Source of the DNA: Daedaleopsis sinensis
Lineage: Eukaryota; Basidiomycota; Agaricomycetes; Polyporales; Polyporaceae
Reading direction: 5' to 3'
Length of the DNA: 64,000 bases
NCBI GenBank assembly: GCA_033807695.1
Contig: CM066310.1
Span: forward strand, 434,001 to 498,000
A program made the translations under genes and the position numbers. Shown here in pieces: positions 46,587 through 58,854 of the stretch. The notes under the pieces were generated by a model, which saw nothing but the letters and a program-made list of their open reading frames with translations, was not told the origin of the DNA and searched no databases. Numbering within the stretch: the first letter of the stretch is position 1; each line of letters begins with the position of its first letter.

Positions 46587-49267
46587 ATGAGCAACAACTG
46601 GTGAGTAGATGAACTAGACATGGCTAAGATATGGTGTGTATGTTACATCTTCACAGGCGCGAAGATGTACATTGCTTCAGCGACACATCAAGACAGATCT
46701 ATACAGTCACCAATGTCCCGAACGAGATCCGCATCCCCCAGACCCCTATCGCTCCACTTGACATGATGTCGAGTCCATCCAGCATGCGACGGCCTCAGAT
46801 CGCTACAGACCGCCTTCTCGAGACACCTTTCGTTCTTCGCGCTGACCATCCAAATGACCCCCTTCTGTCCCGTCTCGCCCTCAATAACAATGCACTCCGA
46901 CCCCTCCGCTACGCAGAGAACGAATATGGATTGAGCTGGGGCGTACGGCAGTCTTGGCGGCGGCTGGAGGACGGGCTAGCGTTCATCGCGAAGGAGCTGT
47001 TTGAAGCCGCGGGAAGGGATCGCGAGTGCCAGGCGTTGCATCCCCACGACTTCTGGCCATACCCCTCAGACAAGGGGTACCTGGACATCCACAGGTCAGA
47101 ATATAAGGCGAGTAAAGCAATCCGAGAATCACGCGAAGCCTTCACTTTCCTGGCCGCACGTTGCTCGTTGGCTATTGCTATGTGGAAGAAGAACTCGAGC
47201 ACAGCCCACCTATGGATAGTGCAGCTTGAACGTCTCCGCAAGGTACCGTCCAGCTGGATCGAGGCTCTCCAACAGTCTGTGATCTCGCAGTTCGCACACG
47301 GTCTCCGAGTAGGAACCTTCGTCGACCCCGTGAGCTGGAGCAAGTACGACCTGCTGCCCTTATACCAGCGGGCTCTCCTGCCCGTCTACATTCGCTGGCC
47401 TAGTCCTTCACACACCAAGCTGCTGTGTACGGCCCATCCTGAACTGGCCCGGTTCATGCCGCAAGGCACAGATGGCTTCGCCGCTTACCACAACCCCCCT
47501 CACACGGAGACACCCGGTGTGTTTCTCATATTCCACAACGGCCTCACCCGCACAATGCCCATACGTCCTGCCGCCGGTGAAGTGAAGCCATGCGGCCCGT
47601 TCCAGCACCCAGGAGAGACCAGCACCGCCTTTATTCAGCGGATGGAGGCTGTGGCCAGTGCTCGGCTGGAATCTGAGTCAAATGCACAGCGAGCTCGTCG
47701 ACTGAGACGTCAAGCAAGTGCGTCACCCGATCGGGTCCCTCCAGCTTGGGTCAAGGTGTACGTTTGGATCAAGGCTGGGTCTCTGGACGTAGACGTGCGT
47801 GCAGACTGGAGAAGCCTGGATGTCCGCGTTCTTGCCCATCCAAGTGCAGTAGGAGGGCTATGGGAGTGGTATGGACGTACTGAGAAGTACTACAGCTTTG
47901 TGTCTGACACCTGGGACTTGGGCATGGTCCTACCTCCAGACCTGCAGCAGAACCTCCAAGACGCACCAGTGCCGAGCGAGTATCCTCCACCCCTCGACAC
48001 CCACATTGACCTCCACGTCTCGCTACAAGATGACGTACGGTTCATGTACAGAGCCATCGGTGCATGTCAGGTCGAGGTCGTCCCATCCGACTCCGCGCTG
48101 CAAGACTACTTCGGTGTTCACAGCACTGCCGCTTCGACAGAACCTAGCGTAGACTACCAAAGGTTCTACAAACATGTCGAGCAGTGCTTCGGACTTTTGA
48201 AGGGAGCTTTGGACGGCGATGAACACAGACGCCGGACTTACGCTGGGTTTATTTGGACAGTTCTCAACAATCACCTCCTCACCGATGCGACCAGAAAGTG
48301 CTGGGACCTCGACCCGCGCTGCGAGGACTATATATTGGATATGAAGGGTCTGAATGAGCACGTAGCACGTGTCTCTCCGGCCCCCATCACTGCCGCTGCA
48401 CAATCCAGGCTCTTCATCATTCAATACCACAAGGACGCGCTACCAACTTGGCTCCTCGCTGCGAACGCCATGGTTGTCTTGTTCCTGCTCAGGGACAGCT
48501 CAATCACGACAGCTGCAAGCGCAGTCAAGAAGCTCATGGCTGTCGGTCTTCCCTTCCACACCCTCCGTCTCTCCGCATCGATGGACAGTCGATCCGAGTC
48601 ATCATTCAATCTTGGTCTGCCCCAGTACTCCTTACCCACATTCCGCCGCTCGGGTTTGAAGCTCACAGCTCTGGACTATCGGATGTACGAGTTGAGAGTG
48701 ATGGAGTTGCTACACCGTCCTCATGTTCGTGCAGCGCTAATGGCAGGTGGCATCATTTGGAGGATCGCGATGAACATCCTGGGCTACGATGACATCTTGG
48801 CGGGAGATGTGCAGAGTAGTGTGGCTGAGGGCCCCTCCATCAACAGCGCAGCCCATGCAGCACTCGTTCAAGCGACAGACGGCTTGTTCTACGTCGATGA
48901 TGTCCTGAATGAGGAGGAGGAGGGCCTTTTTGCTGGTGTGCATCGCCTATTCACGGGTATGTTTATAGCATCATTATCGTTCCACGTATACACTACTAAC
49001 AACATGCTATTAGACCAGCCTGGACAGACAGAGACCGCGTCGTGGTGGCCCAAACAATCGCAGTGGGTTGGTTCAGGCATGGACAATGGTGTTTGGTCTC
49101 CCTGGAATGAACACTTCTTCCAGCGTCGACTCAGAGAAATCAACGATGGCCAAGCTAAGTTGAAGAACATTGGACAGTGGAAGAGTGCGCTCGTTTTGTA
49201 TATGCCTAGTCATGTTCTGCATGGCAAGTTGAGACGGGCTTCTGAGGACTTTTTGCTACCAGCATAG
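46587..49267 (+). CDS. Uncharacterised 855-residue protein
   Basis: A 14-nt first exon (46587-46600, MSNNW) joins through GTGAGT...CACAG to a long exon (46657-48956). A 57-bp intron (48957-49013: GTATGT, CTAAC branch site, TTAG) precedes the last exon, which ends at 49267. That intron is a multiple of three with no stop, so a naive translation reads through it. The protein starts REDVHCFSDTSRQIYTVTN and has a mid-region SSWIEALQQSVISQFAHGLRVGTFVDP then YQRALLPVYIRWPSP. A basic patch RARRLRRQASAS follows near 47690. The C-terminal third is helical and unrecognised (GGIIWRIAMNILGYDDILAG). The protein belongs to no family I can name. The pattern W..L...v...f..G.fvDp..........P.Y..alvPvYi.w recurs in polypore genomes, from memory only. 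Confidence 0.7.
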
Positions 49268-49972
49268 TTGTCGATATCTAGTACCATGTTGTCTGCTCCT
49301 TTGTCTAGTACCTGAACACTGCTGTATCAACACCTCCTGTATGCGTTGTACTACACATAAACATGCTGACTCTGAGATTGTGCATCTGATTTCTGTAAGT
49401 ACATGTATCCCACTAGACTATGACTGCTGTGCTACTTGTAGTATACTATACTGCACTGTGCTGTGAGCTCATGTACCGTTGTATATAGCTGATAGGCTCT
49501 CAACTCGCATTTCCTGATTGTATACTGTACTCAATATGTGTATTATTAGTATTGTAACAAAGCTGTGGGCAAAAGCTGGGAGACAAACCCTAATAGCGCC
49601 CACCCTAACCCTAGGATAGGGCTAAAACAGTAAGTATTTTTGTTATCAATGCTTATGTCATCATAAGTCCAAAGTAAGCGGTGTTTGAAACATATTCCCA
49701 CGGACATGAACTATCGTTACAAGCGCCGGCCCGAATGTCGTACAGAAAGAACGATTTCTTCGTTCCTCATCAATCGTAATTGCGCGTCTTGGGTGTGTCG
49801 GACCTGGACCATGATTTTCCTTTGTCTTCCTATGTGTTGAAACGCTATTGTCCCTCTAATTGCCCTGCTGCTAGCTGCCACAACTAGTCCCCCACTGTCT
49901 AGTCAATGCGGTCCCATTCTACTCTCGTCGAGTCGCCGAAACCAATTCCGCGCGCGTAGAGTATACACCAAG

Positions 49973-50014
49973 GGATATTCCTCCCTGGTTTTAAAACCGA
50001 GGGGAGGAATATCC
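49973..50014. repeat. 42-bp quasi-palindrome (GGATATTCCTCCC arms)
   Basis: GGATATTCCTCCC (49973-49985) and its exact complement (50002-50014) flank a second palindrome GGTTTTAAAACC (49987-49998). The layout, a hairpin followed by a long C-rich tract, resembles the subterminal hairpin in the KDZ 1 TIR. Confidence 0.75.
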
Positions 50015-50560
50015 TCTGTTCCCATCACCGCCCGTCACTCGCCTATCTCCCGCTCCCGCTCCTGTCTCACCCTCCCCGCGCCTCTCTCCTCTCCCAGCCT
50101 CTCCCCTGCGCCTATCCTCCTCCCCCCGCGTCTACGTCGCCCGCCCCGCGTCTACGTCGCCCGCCGCCCGCCCTCGGCTCAACGCTCAGCGTTTCTGCGC
50201 TCTCCCCGCGTCTATCTCCCCGCCCCGCGCTCGTGTCTCCCCGTCCGCCCGCCCTGTCTTCGCGCTCCGCGCTCGCGTCTCTCTCTCCCGCCGCCCGCCT
50301 CGGCTCGATGCTCAGTCCCTCCTTCAGCCGGGCACATTGCGCGCCCGATGCTCAGCTGGCCTGGCCGCGCCTGTCTCCGCGCCCCGCGCTCGCGTCTCTC
50401 TCTCCCACCCAAAATCCGTTCAAAGGTACGTATATCCTGCTTGCTATGCTAACTGGCATGGCGTCGGTGCCTGACTCCATCATGCCCGACTCGGCTCGAT
50501 GCTCAGCCCTTCTCCTCGCCCGCCCGCCCGCTCGCTTCAGCCGGCCATATCGCACGCTTC
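50015..50560. repeat. C/T-rich degenerate tandem repeats
   Basis: CCGCGTCTACGTCGCCCGCC occurs twice near 50125-50165. CGGCTCGATGCTCAG-type units recur at about 50175, 50302, 50345 and 50490. This low-complexity block yields spurious ORFs on both strands. Confidence 0.6.
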
Positions 50561-50848
50561 ATTCCATTTGCGATGATGGCCGGAGGCAAGACCGGCCTAC
50601 TTGGCCGAATCATTGATCCGAGGTTTTGTGCCTCGAGCCCAGACCGCTGCTACCGATAAGTAGTACTGTGCCTCATGATGTCAACCGTACATTACTTAGA
50701 CTACATTACGCATTCAAAGCGTTGATCGAGAATTAACCTATTAGTGTTTACATCAATATGTCAGTAGTGACGCCATTGCCAAGTTCTCCTGCAGTCGGCA
50801 CTGTGACCCATTAGTTTGAAGTCCTCATAGTCTGATCAAACCTGTTTA

Positions 50849-53059
50849 CTTACCCTTCAAGCACCGTCCTCACTTTACTGCCTTGCTTGGTACGCCAATT
50901 CCAATTCCAAGTCGTAGTAACGATTGAAGGCGGCCGCCAATCTGTATGAACTTTAGCACAGTACACTGACTGTTGGCGCACATGTAACATACCTCTCCTG
51001 GGTAGCAGGCAGGACGATCCCGTTGTCCGGCTGTAAAGTAGTATCGTTAGACTTCTAGATCCGCTAAGTGTATGAGTCCGTACCTCAATCCATACCATGC
51101 ACACGTCTCCCAGGTTGGCTGGTGGCACGAATTGGACGACAAGTCCACGCATTCGCCGCACGCAGAACCCCGCGTTCCTCATCGCCTGGGCCCTGATTGT
51201 TAAAGGTACGCACAGTAGACATGCTAGTGGGACCTACTGTCACCAAACGGCGTACGGTCAAGCGAACGCGCCGTCTGCCATTCCAACGGTACAAGCTGGC
51301 CCACACCTGCGCATCGTTAGCTATACATACACATCCCTCGTCGGCCGTAGCTTACTCTGTAATCCTCGGGGCGCATCTTGATTGTCGTAGGCGTGGTCGA
51401 GTGATCGTGCAGAGGTTGGCAGCGACGAATTCACGGCTTCTAAACAGTCGCGGGAGTGCCGGCTTGATGGCTTTCACGAAATCGCCCTGCCGCCTATGTC
51501 CGCGCCACGCAGGCTTCACGTCCGCGCTATGCTTCGGATGCAGGTAACAAGATACCGCTAGATACGGTCTCTGAGGGGACTTGCAGAGGGCTAGAAGCCT
51601 AGCAGGGGTAGACGACATCCTTGAGGCTTGGGCGCTTATGTCACCGTCCCATGGCATGGCTCATACTTGGGCGCGTCCTATTGGGAGTCTTACAGGTCGC
51701 CTTCGCATACTAGATTACTTCAATCGCGAGCACCACTGCACTCGCCTGGTGCCCTCAGTGCGCATCAGCAGAGCACGCGCGCGTACTGCTGCTCCCGTTC
51801 AAGGACACGGGGTTGCAGAGGAGTCTAGTGCCATCGTTCGCGCGGTCTCAACACATGTGAGGCCACGCGAACACCGTCATCTCATCTAGCCGCGGCAGAC
51901 GAGCATGTACACTTATCCCCAAGGTACTTCGCTCGACTGCCGCGGCCGACAGTCCACCGATCCTGCAAGAACGACGAACCTACAGCGCCTGATGGGCTTT
52001 TCCGGCCGTAATCCGGGACCCGGGGACGACCCGTCTCGACAGTCTCTCCACCTACTACGACCACCGCCGCGGCGCCGATTTCCAAACGGCCATTCCCCGC
52101 GCTCTCTCTATGTCGTAAAGCGCGGGGTGCGCAACCAGATGACATCGTCGGTCCAGTGGCCCCAGATAGCCTTCATCTCCGAGCGCGCTGTTCGGTCAGT
52201 CAAAGGGCTCTCGCCCGTTACCTCGTCATCCACAGACACCCCTCCACCACCCCGCCACAATTCGCGTTCAATACAGCATTAGCCATCCCTCTCAGACGCT
52301 ACGTTCGTTCGCAACGTCCCCAGCACTCGTCGCCACCACGACTTGCGCCTCCTCGATAACAGCCTGGCAGAGCGACTATCCCACTCCCATGTCCTCGTTT
52401 GCGCGCCCTCGCCGCGGATGCTCTTCCTCTGCTCGCGCACCTCTTTGGTGTCTCCCGGAGCGCTGATATCCACGAGAATGCATACACAATGTCGTGTTAG
52501 TGCTCATTCGTCTCATCCAAGTGCATGACAATGTGCCAGAGACGACTCGGACACTCACTTGGCACAGTATCCCACGCGAGCTCAGCGCTCGCGCCCGCCC
52601 ACGCCTTCTGCAGCGCCCTCTGCGACGCGTCTCCGCACGCAGCCGTCGGGGGGGCCGAGAACGCACGCGTTGAGCGCCGCGCGGAACATCTCGTGGCACC
52701 TCAGCAAGCGCTCGAAGTACCCCGCGCCGATCTTGCCGACGAGCGCGTCGGGCAGAGTCGCGGCGTCGAACGCGAGGAGGTGCACGGACGCGGCGACAGC
52801 GGCGGCGGCCGTACGTCTCGAGCGGGCGGCGCCCGGCGTGCGCGTGCACGAGCTGGAAGAGCGGCGTGCGCGGGCCGGCGGCGAGCGTGTAGACGGCGAC
52901 GTCGTACTTGACGAGCACGGCAGATCCTCGTTTCTTCCCGCTGATTCAAAGAAGGTCAGTGCTATGTGACTGTCGGCCACTGTGGTCCGCGTACCGTGGC
53001 TCACAGTTCTTCCGCCCGTTATTTCATTCCAACTCCCTGTGCACGATTAGTCGCCATTG
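50849..53059. other. Scattered minus-strand coding-like fragments
   Basis: Several short minus-strand stretches look coding by composition but do not join into one model. They include MRNAGFCVRRMRGLVVQFV (51182-51126), KPAWRGHRRQGDFVKAIKP (near 51510) and ILVDISAPGDTKEVREQRK (near 52480). They may be exons of a decayed gene or of one with unusual splicing. Confidence 0.35.
52597..52935 (-). pseudogene. Frameshifted fragment of an unknown gene
   Basis: From about 52935 a G/C3-rich frame reads KKRGSAVLVKYDVAVYTLAAG and continues to HAHAGRRPLET. At about 52813 the coding signal (G or C in third positions, plausible sequence VHLLAFDAATLPDALVGKIG) moves to another frame. One extra base at that point, in GTACGGCC, would explain it. 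The first frame stays open afterwards but turns Arg-rich, as out-of-frame GC-rich DNA does. It may be a true inactivating indel, a sequencing error or an unseen intron. Confidence 0.35.
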
Positions 53060-56000
53060 TCACCCGCGGCAGTTCGCACTGACCTCATATATCGAAGGTG
53101 GAAACTTGGCCACGGCATTCTCAAGCAACCTCGTGAAGCGAACCCGTTGCCTACAGACCTGTGAGCACGTTCCGCACCCGGGATAGGCCATACGTGACTT
53201 ACCTAGCGGCGTACGCAGCAGCTCCCAGTCTCCCCTCACCCGCCCACTTGTTCTTGCGCTCCTCCCAGCTTCGCTGACCCAAGCGATAGCTCTCGACTGT
53301 CCGGAACATCTCCTCGCCCACTGTGTCGTTCTCCTCCCTCCACCTCGCAGCGAGAGCACTGTATCGGAACCAATGTACACGGAGACCTGTTTCAAAGCGC
53401 CATTCAGTGGGATATCGTATTGAAACAACGAGGGCATGCTTACTCTCGAACAAGAAGTCTTTAACGTTGCCTTCTTTCGCCTTCTCGATGAATGAGAAAT
53501 CTCCCCATATCCACGAAGGAAGACGATAGCTGTCTCCGAGCCTTTGCTCTTCGAACAGCAGCACAAATGCCTTGCAGTCCTGGTCGGCCAGCGGGCGCAG
53601 CTTGTCGTTCTCTTGCATACCTAGTCGCAAGAGTATAGCCCGCTGTTCACGGTAGCGTCCTTTCGCTTGGTTTATCGCGACCTTCTTGTTCTCCAGGCGG
53701 CGGTCAATCGCGGCGGTGGCGATGACTCCGGAATGCGTTTGGCGACGCGCGGCGAGGGTGGCGTGCGTGGTGAGATGTATTCGTAGGTCGTCCAACGCGT
53801 CCATGGCGTAACCTCGGCGCAGCTGGACCTCAAACCTCACAGCTTCGGCGAGAGCCTCGTGGTTACGAATCTTCCCCGGATATTCAGACGGCAGGGGTAG
53901 GCATGGCAAACCTTCCAACTGGCTCAATAATTCCGCGCGTTTGTTCTCCTCCCCTTCGGCACGTCGGCGTTTCCGCGTGGTTGCGTGCGATATCGGATTT
54001 GGATGGGTGGAAGTACACTCCATAGCCGAGTGGGACTGCACGGGCTCGACCGGGGTTAAACCTGCGGCGTCCCCATCCAGGTCTTGAGCCCTGTCGGAGA
54101 AGAATGCGGCCAGGAGGTGTTCTTGCGGGCGGATGCTGTTGGTTGCCAGGTTCACACACGGTTGGAGAAACTTCTCGCGCCGCTCGCGAAGGGTTTGTAT
54201 CCGCTTGTCCAAATCTGATATCTTCTGCGCCAGATTTTCTTCGACTCCTTTCTTGGTGGGCATGGTCGTGATATCGTCATTGAGCCCGCGGCTACAGTAT
54301 CGTGTTAGTCGACGGCGGCAGGCAACGGGCTCAACATACCGGTCCTTCTCTAGCTCCAGCAGATCGTGTATTACTCCCGCTATCCCCGCGCCATGAGTGT
54401 TTCCGTCGGCTGCCAATTCTTGCAACATGTCGGTCGCGATCTGCTTGGAGGTGAGTCCTGATAACACGACAGTCATTCCTCTTTACACGCATGTGATCCA
54501 GAGACGCACTCACCGAGCTCATCGGGGGGCTCATAAACGTTCTCCAGGTCGCGGTGTTCCTTAACGTTGACGGCCTTCTTCTGCCACAGCGATTCGCGAG
54601 CCTTCCATTCGTCAAGCACTTCTTGCCCGCACACGTCTTGGATGCTTTCTTCGAGAGTGTCCAGGTACTCTGTGACTCGCGCTCGTTGTTGTTCGCTGTC
54701 GGCCATCTTCTTGAGCAAAAAGGTGACTGTGAACAGATTAGAGACCTCGTAGGACGAGTGGACATTGTCTTACCCATCTCATGGAGATGTCGGACGTTCT
54801 GGTTGTTTATAACTGCGTTGAGCACGTCGTGGCGGTGGCCGGCAGACATCTCCTTCGTGGCCCGCGAAATCGCGTTGATGAGACTCCACAATCGTTCGCA
54901 GGTCTCCCCATCTGTCATACAACTGCATGGTAGTAGGTTTAGCGAGAATCGTTGGCGGCAGTCTCGATTGTGCATCTCCATGTGGAACTTTGGAACACCG
55001 GCTAGTATTCTAGGGAGGTCAGCTGCCTGGATCGACTGCAATTCTTCTAGCAGCTCCGGAGTGAAGTCTTCTTCCAGGCGTGTCCCGAGGCGTATGATGT
55101 ACTGACACATGATGTCGTACATCAACACGATAAGGTGGAGTGGGAGGTACGGCTGCAGCGCGGACACTAACGCGATATCCACCGTCACAAACCTATCATG
55201 AGACTTCAGCTTCGTCCCCTCCAAAAGCTTGACGCATTCTGCTCACCTTTCGCCAGCTTGGAGATCTACAATGCCTCCTGGGAGAGTGCACATGTGCCGA
55301 CACACGATTGCCACTATACCTGACACACTCCCCTTGTACTTGCCGTATTCCATCGCCCCAAAATTCGAGCATGCACTCGTCTAAATTCGTGGTCAATATT
55401 AGGGCAGTGGCGCCGGGGCAATCTACATACGTCCTTGTACTTCGTTTGTGGCACCTTGGCTTGGTAGGTGGCGAAATCCTGCTCGTGCACGAAGTAACCA
55501 GCGCCCATGCTTAATGGGAAATCTGCGGGATCCGTGTGCTTGGACTTTAAATTGAAGTGGAAGTTGCCGTCGATGGACGCGTGCAGAGCGTCGACGTGCC
55601 TATGGGGCGTTAGCACGTTGTACACTGTAGTATGGTGCACTTACTGGTACGCTGCGTCTCTCCCTTCCCAGCCAGGGCGCATGTTGACCCCCGGCTGAGG
55701 ACACGCCGGACACGACACAGTCAGCGCCCTTGGCTCCAGCTCGGCGTTTGCAGGTACACCCGCCCTGCGACACGCTTTCACGAATGCATATTCGCGCATC
55801 GCAGTGTTCATCTCGCGATAACGTTCCTGTGTCTAGTTAGCATACGTCGGGCCAAAGAGATCAGCACTCACGGCGACCTCTTCTGTTCGGACGGCGTCTG
55901 TACAGCGCTTGAGATACTGGACGTAATCGTGGAGATTCACTTGCGCTTGCAGCGTGAGGCCAGAAAAGGCGTCGAGGGTGTTCAGAGTTATCGCGGTCTT

Positions 56001-57015
56001 CGGGGAGGTCCAAGTCGCGGGCCAGAGACCGGCGGCGATGAGCTGTTTGGGGTCAGGGCGCCGGGACGGGCATCGGCAGTACGCGACAGGGAGTTTCATC
56101 ACTCCGTGTTCGTGGATTATGGTCGTGTCACGGAGGAAGGCTCGCAGCGGCGACCCGTTGTCGATTTGGGGAATATGTGGGCAGCATGCCGTGCCATGGC
56201 CGAGGCACAACACAAAGTCTAAGTCACTCATCGTCAATTTCTCCCAGTATTCACCGTCCTTGTTCCATCGTCGGAGTCGGTCGAAAGGTCGATGACGATG
56301 TTCTCGTTTGATGCATGTCCCACATTGTTGCCCTAACAGCGGACAATCTTGACACCTGTACCATGTCTGATCGACAGCGACACGGTGGCACTCGGGGCAC
56401 TGCGGGCATGTCGTTGGCGGGTTCTCGCGCGCATCCAGAGCCTCTTGGGCTTTCATAGCCCCCCCGCGGAGGAACTCGTGCATGGTGACCGATGGCTACG
56501 CCGCATCGTACAACTCGATTTTAGTGGTTCAACTCAGGCCCGATGTGATATCCACTCACTAAGTGCCTCTTAGTGCGATCCTTCCCTTGACCTCCTAGCA
56601 CGTCTTCCTTGCTGGCGGTGGCGTCGGTCGCTGTCTGGTTCCGTGCAGGTTGATCTGACGTCTATGCTCTCGTGGTCAGTCATTAGATCTCGGCGACGAA
56701 TGCATGTCTTCAACGCACCTGGGGTTGGTTGGTGGACGCACGGTCATCGGAATCGAGCCTTAGGGACCTATCCATCCTCTCATTGAGCGTGCCCGAAAGT
56801 GATTTGCTTGCACCGCCTAGCCCGTGCTGCTTGGGGTCCTCGCTGACATTGCCCTTCTGACCCGTGACCTTGAACGAAAAATCAAAAGCGGACAGTGCTG
56901 GCGGTTTTCGAGGGATTGCTGACGGGCCAGGTGCTTGTTCGCCTCTAGACCGGGCTTGTCGGCGTGCGGCTGTCTTGGATGGACTCGACAATCCAGGGAT
57001 CGGTTTGCGTCGCAT
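53060..57015 (-). CDS. KDZ transposase, CxC2-type
   Basis: The ATG at 57015 opens MRRKPIPGLSSPSKTAAR and about ten exons follow. The CxC2 zinc cluster lies at 56440-56150: CPQCPECHRVAV, WYRCQDCPLLGQQCGTC, then H and C residues to TACCPHIP. The D-D-E residues are visible: Asp in ASIDGNFHFNLK (55569-55571), Asp in LMYDIMCQY (55114-55116) and Glu in DGETCERLWS (54904-54906). VPKFHMEMHNRDCRQRF is the His/Cys motif between the second Asp and the Glu. A long coiled-coil tail (KISDLDKRIQTLRERREKF) follows. A stop occurs at 53199, but it is created by a GTAAGT donor. Splicing 53151-53202 adds QRVRFTRLLENAVAKF and moves the stop to 53060, which I prefer. No inactivating change was seen. It differs in class from the transposase at 14164-17585. 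Confidence 0.87.
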
Positions 57016-58854
57016 GGCGGTTAGATCATAAGAAGCAAGGTACTATGAGCGATGGAGGTTGGCAAGATAGGAGCAACACGGCATAAGCGCCTTCGCCCTG
57101 CCCCGCCGCACGACCCGTTCGGTTTGTTAGTACTCAATGCTTACCGATATCAGTTCGTCAACATTGGGAAGGAAGCAGGTATCAATGAACCGTATCATGT
57201 TCAAGTTGCAGGAGCTCGCGCGGCGTAGAGCAATATCAACGGAGTCCGCTGGGGCTCGCCACCTAGGTTCATGTTACAAACATCGAGGCGTGTTATGAGG
57301 AATTAGGTTGTCGATGATGTTCACTGGGTTTACATGGTGGAGCGTCTCTACGTTTATGCTGGGTGGTAATGGCCACTTAGCTATCCTGAGCAAAGATATC
57401 ATCATTATATCTCCGCGCCGATATGATATCCCGACGTGTTACTGACCTGTCCTCTTCGGACCTTACGGCGTACTTACTTCCCAGGTCGCCCCAACTATCC
57501 ACGCCTTTGCATTACTCTACTGTGTGTGGTTGCCGGCGTCCTGTTTAGTAGGGCACGGGATACTATGCCACGTTCGTTGGCACGCATGTTGGGTGGCTGG
57601 GTGCTCGCAAGCTGTATGAGTGACACAACTACGCACCTGTGCGCTTGTAGAACACGGACACCCTGCCTCTGAATAGATCCAAACGATGAACTTGGAGGAG
57701 GGGGGAGGTTCCAGTGGGGGCCACGGGGTTGAAGTGCGTCCTTCAAATGGGTGGGTTTCGCGTCCAGGGGGCCAACGTCGACCTTGGTCACGCTGTTATC
57801 CGCGGGAGACGTGGGTCGTCCGCGTACCAGCGTAGTCTCAGCTCACGCGCACATCCCAGCTCATGTAGCATGAGATGCTCGCGGGCGTGCTCGAGTGGGA
57901 GGGCATTGGGCCAGTGAGCGGTATGACTGCGAGGTAAGTCAGTTGTGAACGATGCTTTACGATCGTGTGGTCAATAGGGCCTACTCACGGAGGCATTGGC
58001 TTCAACCAGACTGAGACGTGCGTTGTGAGGGTGAAAGAGATGTGCGGGGAGACAATGCAGGTCAGTAGTACAGCGGTAGTATGTATCAAGTGGGCCGGCG
58101 TACTTAGGCACGGCTGCACTTCGTTGATTATGGTCGGACTTTCATTGTTTGAAAGCCGTTAGGTTGAGTTGCCGGCCAGGGGCTTATGATCGATTCGAAA
58201 GCAGCTTAGCCGAGGTTAGTCGGAGATTAATAATTCCTGGCTCACGTGGTTGTACCACTTTCGCACACTGGTCGACCTGGCATTCTTCCTAAGTTCAACT
58301 CTCTCTGCTATCGATCTCCTTGCTTTCGCCGTCTCGCACTTTGCTCGCTCTCACTTTGTCACTCTGATCTGCCAACCGACAGTAATACTCGTCACCCTCG
58401 TCGCCTGCTCTGTGAGCTGTTCTGCAACCATCGCTCTCGGTGAGATTAACAGAGGCAGTCTCCTCTGGCCTAACACTGACCATCGTACTCGTACTTAGCT
58501 GCCTTTGTCTTTCCTCCTGTCCAGCCTACAAGCATCCATCGTCCGCGAACGTCTAGCCCGCTACCTGAGCCCGCTGACGTGCGCGACGCTCGTCGACAAA
58601 TCTGCCGTGCGCACACGCCCCAGGGCATCGTGCGACCCAGATTCGCCCCCTCCTCCTTGGCCCTCCTCTCCCCAGTCCACCTCTCCCCGGTCCACCTCTT
58701 CGTACGTCCCGTCGCAAGTCTCGTCCTGCCCCTCCGCCGCTCTTTATTGTCCCCATCCTCCGAGATTGTGGCCACGCACCTCGATCTCAGTCCTCCTGCA
58801 ACCAGGTGAGCACCCACCTCGTCACCGTACACCCAACTCCTGCCTGCACGCACA
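57016..58854. other. 1.8-kb gap between divergent genes
   Basis: This is probably the bidirectional promoter of the KDZ 2 transposase and the gene at 58855. A hydrophobic frame at 58250-58498 starts with TTG and lacks support. No repeat was recognised. Confidence 0.45.

Larger units (their letters stand above)
49268..50848. other. Intergenic and low-complexity region, possible left end of second KDZ element
   Basis: The first 700 bp are AT-rich, with CCCTAACCCTA at 49603-49613, two telomere-like units only. A quasi-palindrome (49973-50014) is followed by a C/T-rich, repetitive block to about 50420. No coding exon is supported. Confidence 0.4.

Noticed and set aside
46631..46656. ATG at 46631 as start of the 878-codon frame
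   Set aside because: It lies in an intron; the better model uses the ATG at 46587 and splicing to 46657.
49587..49625. Telomere-like CCCTAACCCTA
   Set aside because: Only two units are present, followed by non-telomeric sequence; too short to call an interstitial telomere.
50212..50616. ORFs on both strands rich in Arg, Pro and Ser
   Set aside because: They come from degenerate C/T-rich repeats.
58250..58498. Hydrophobic 82-codon frame
   Set aside because: It starts with TTG, has no ATG near its start and no homologous features.
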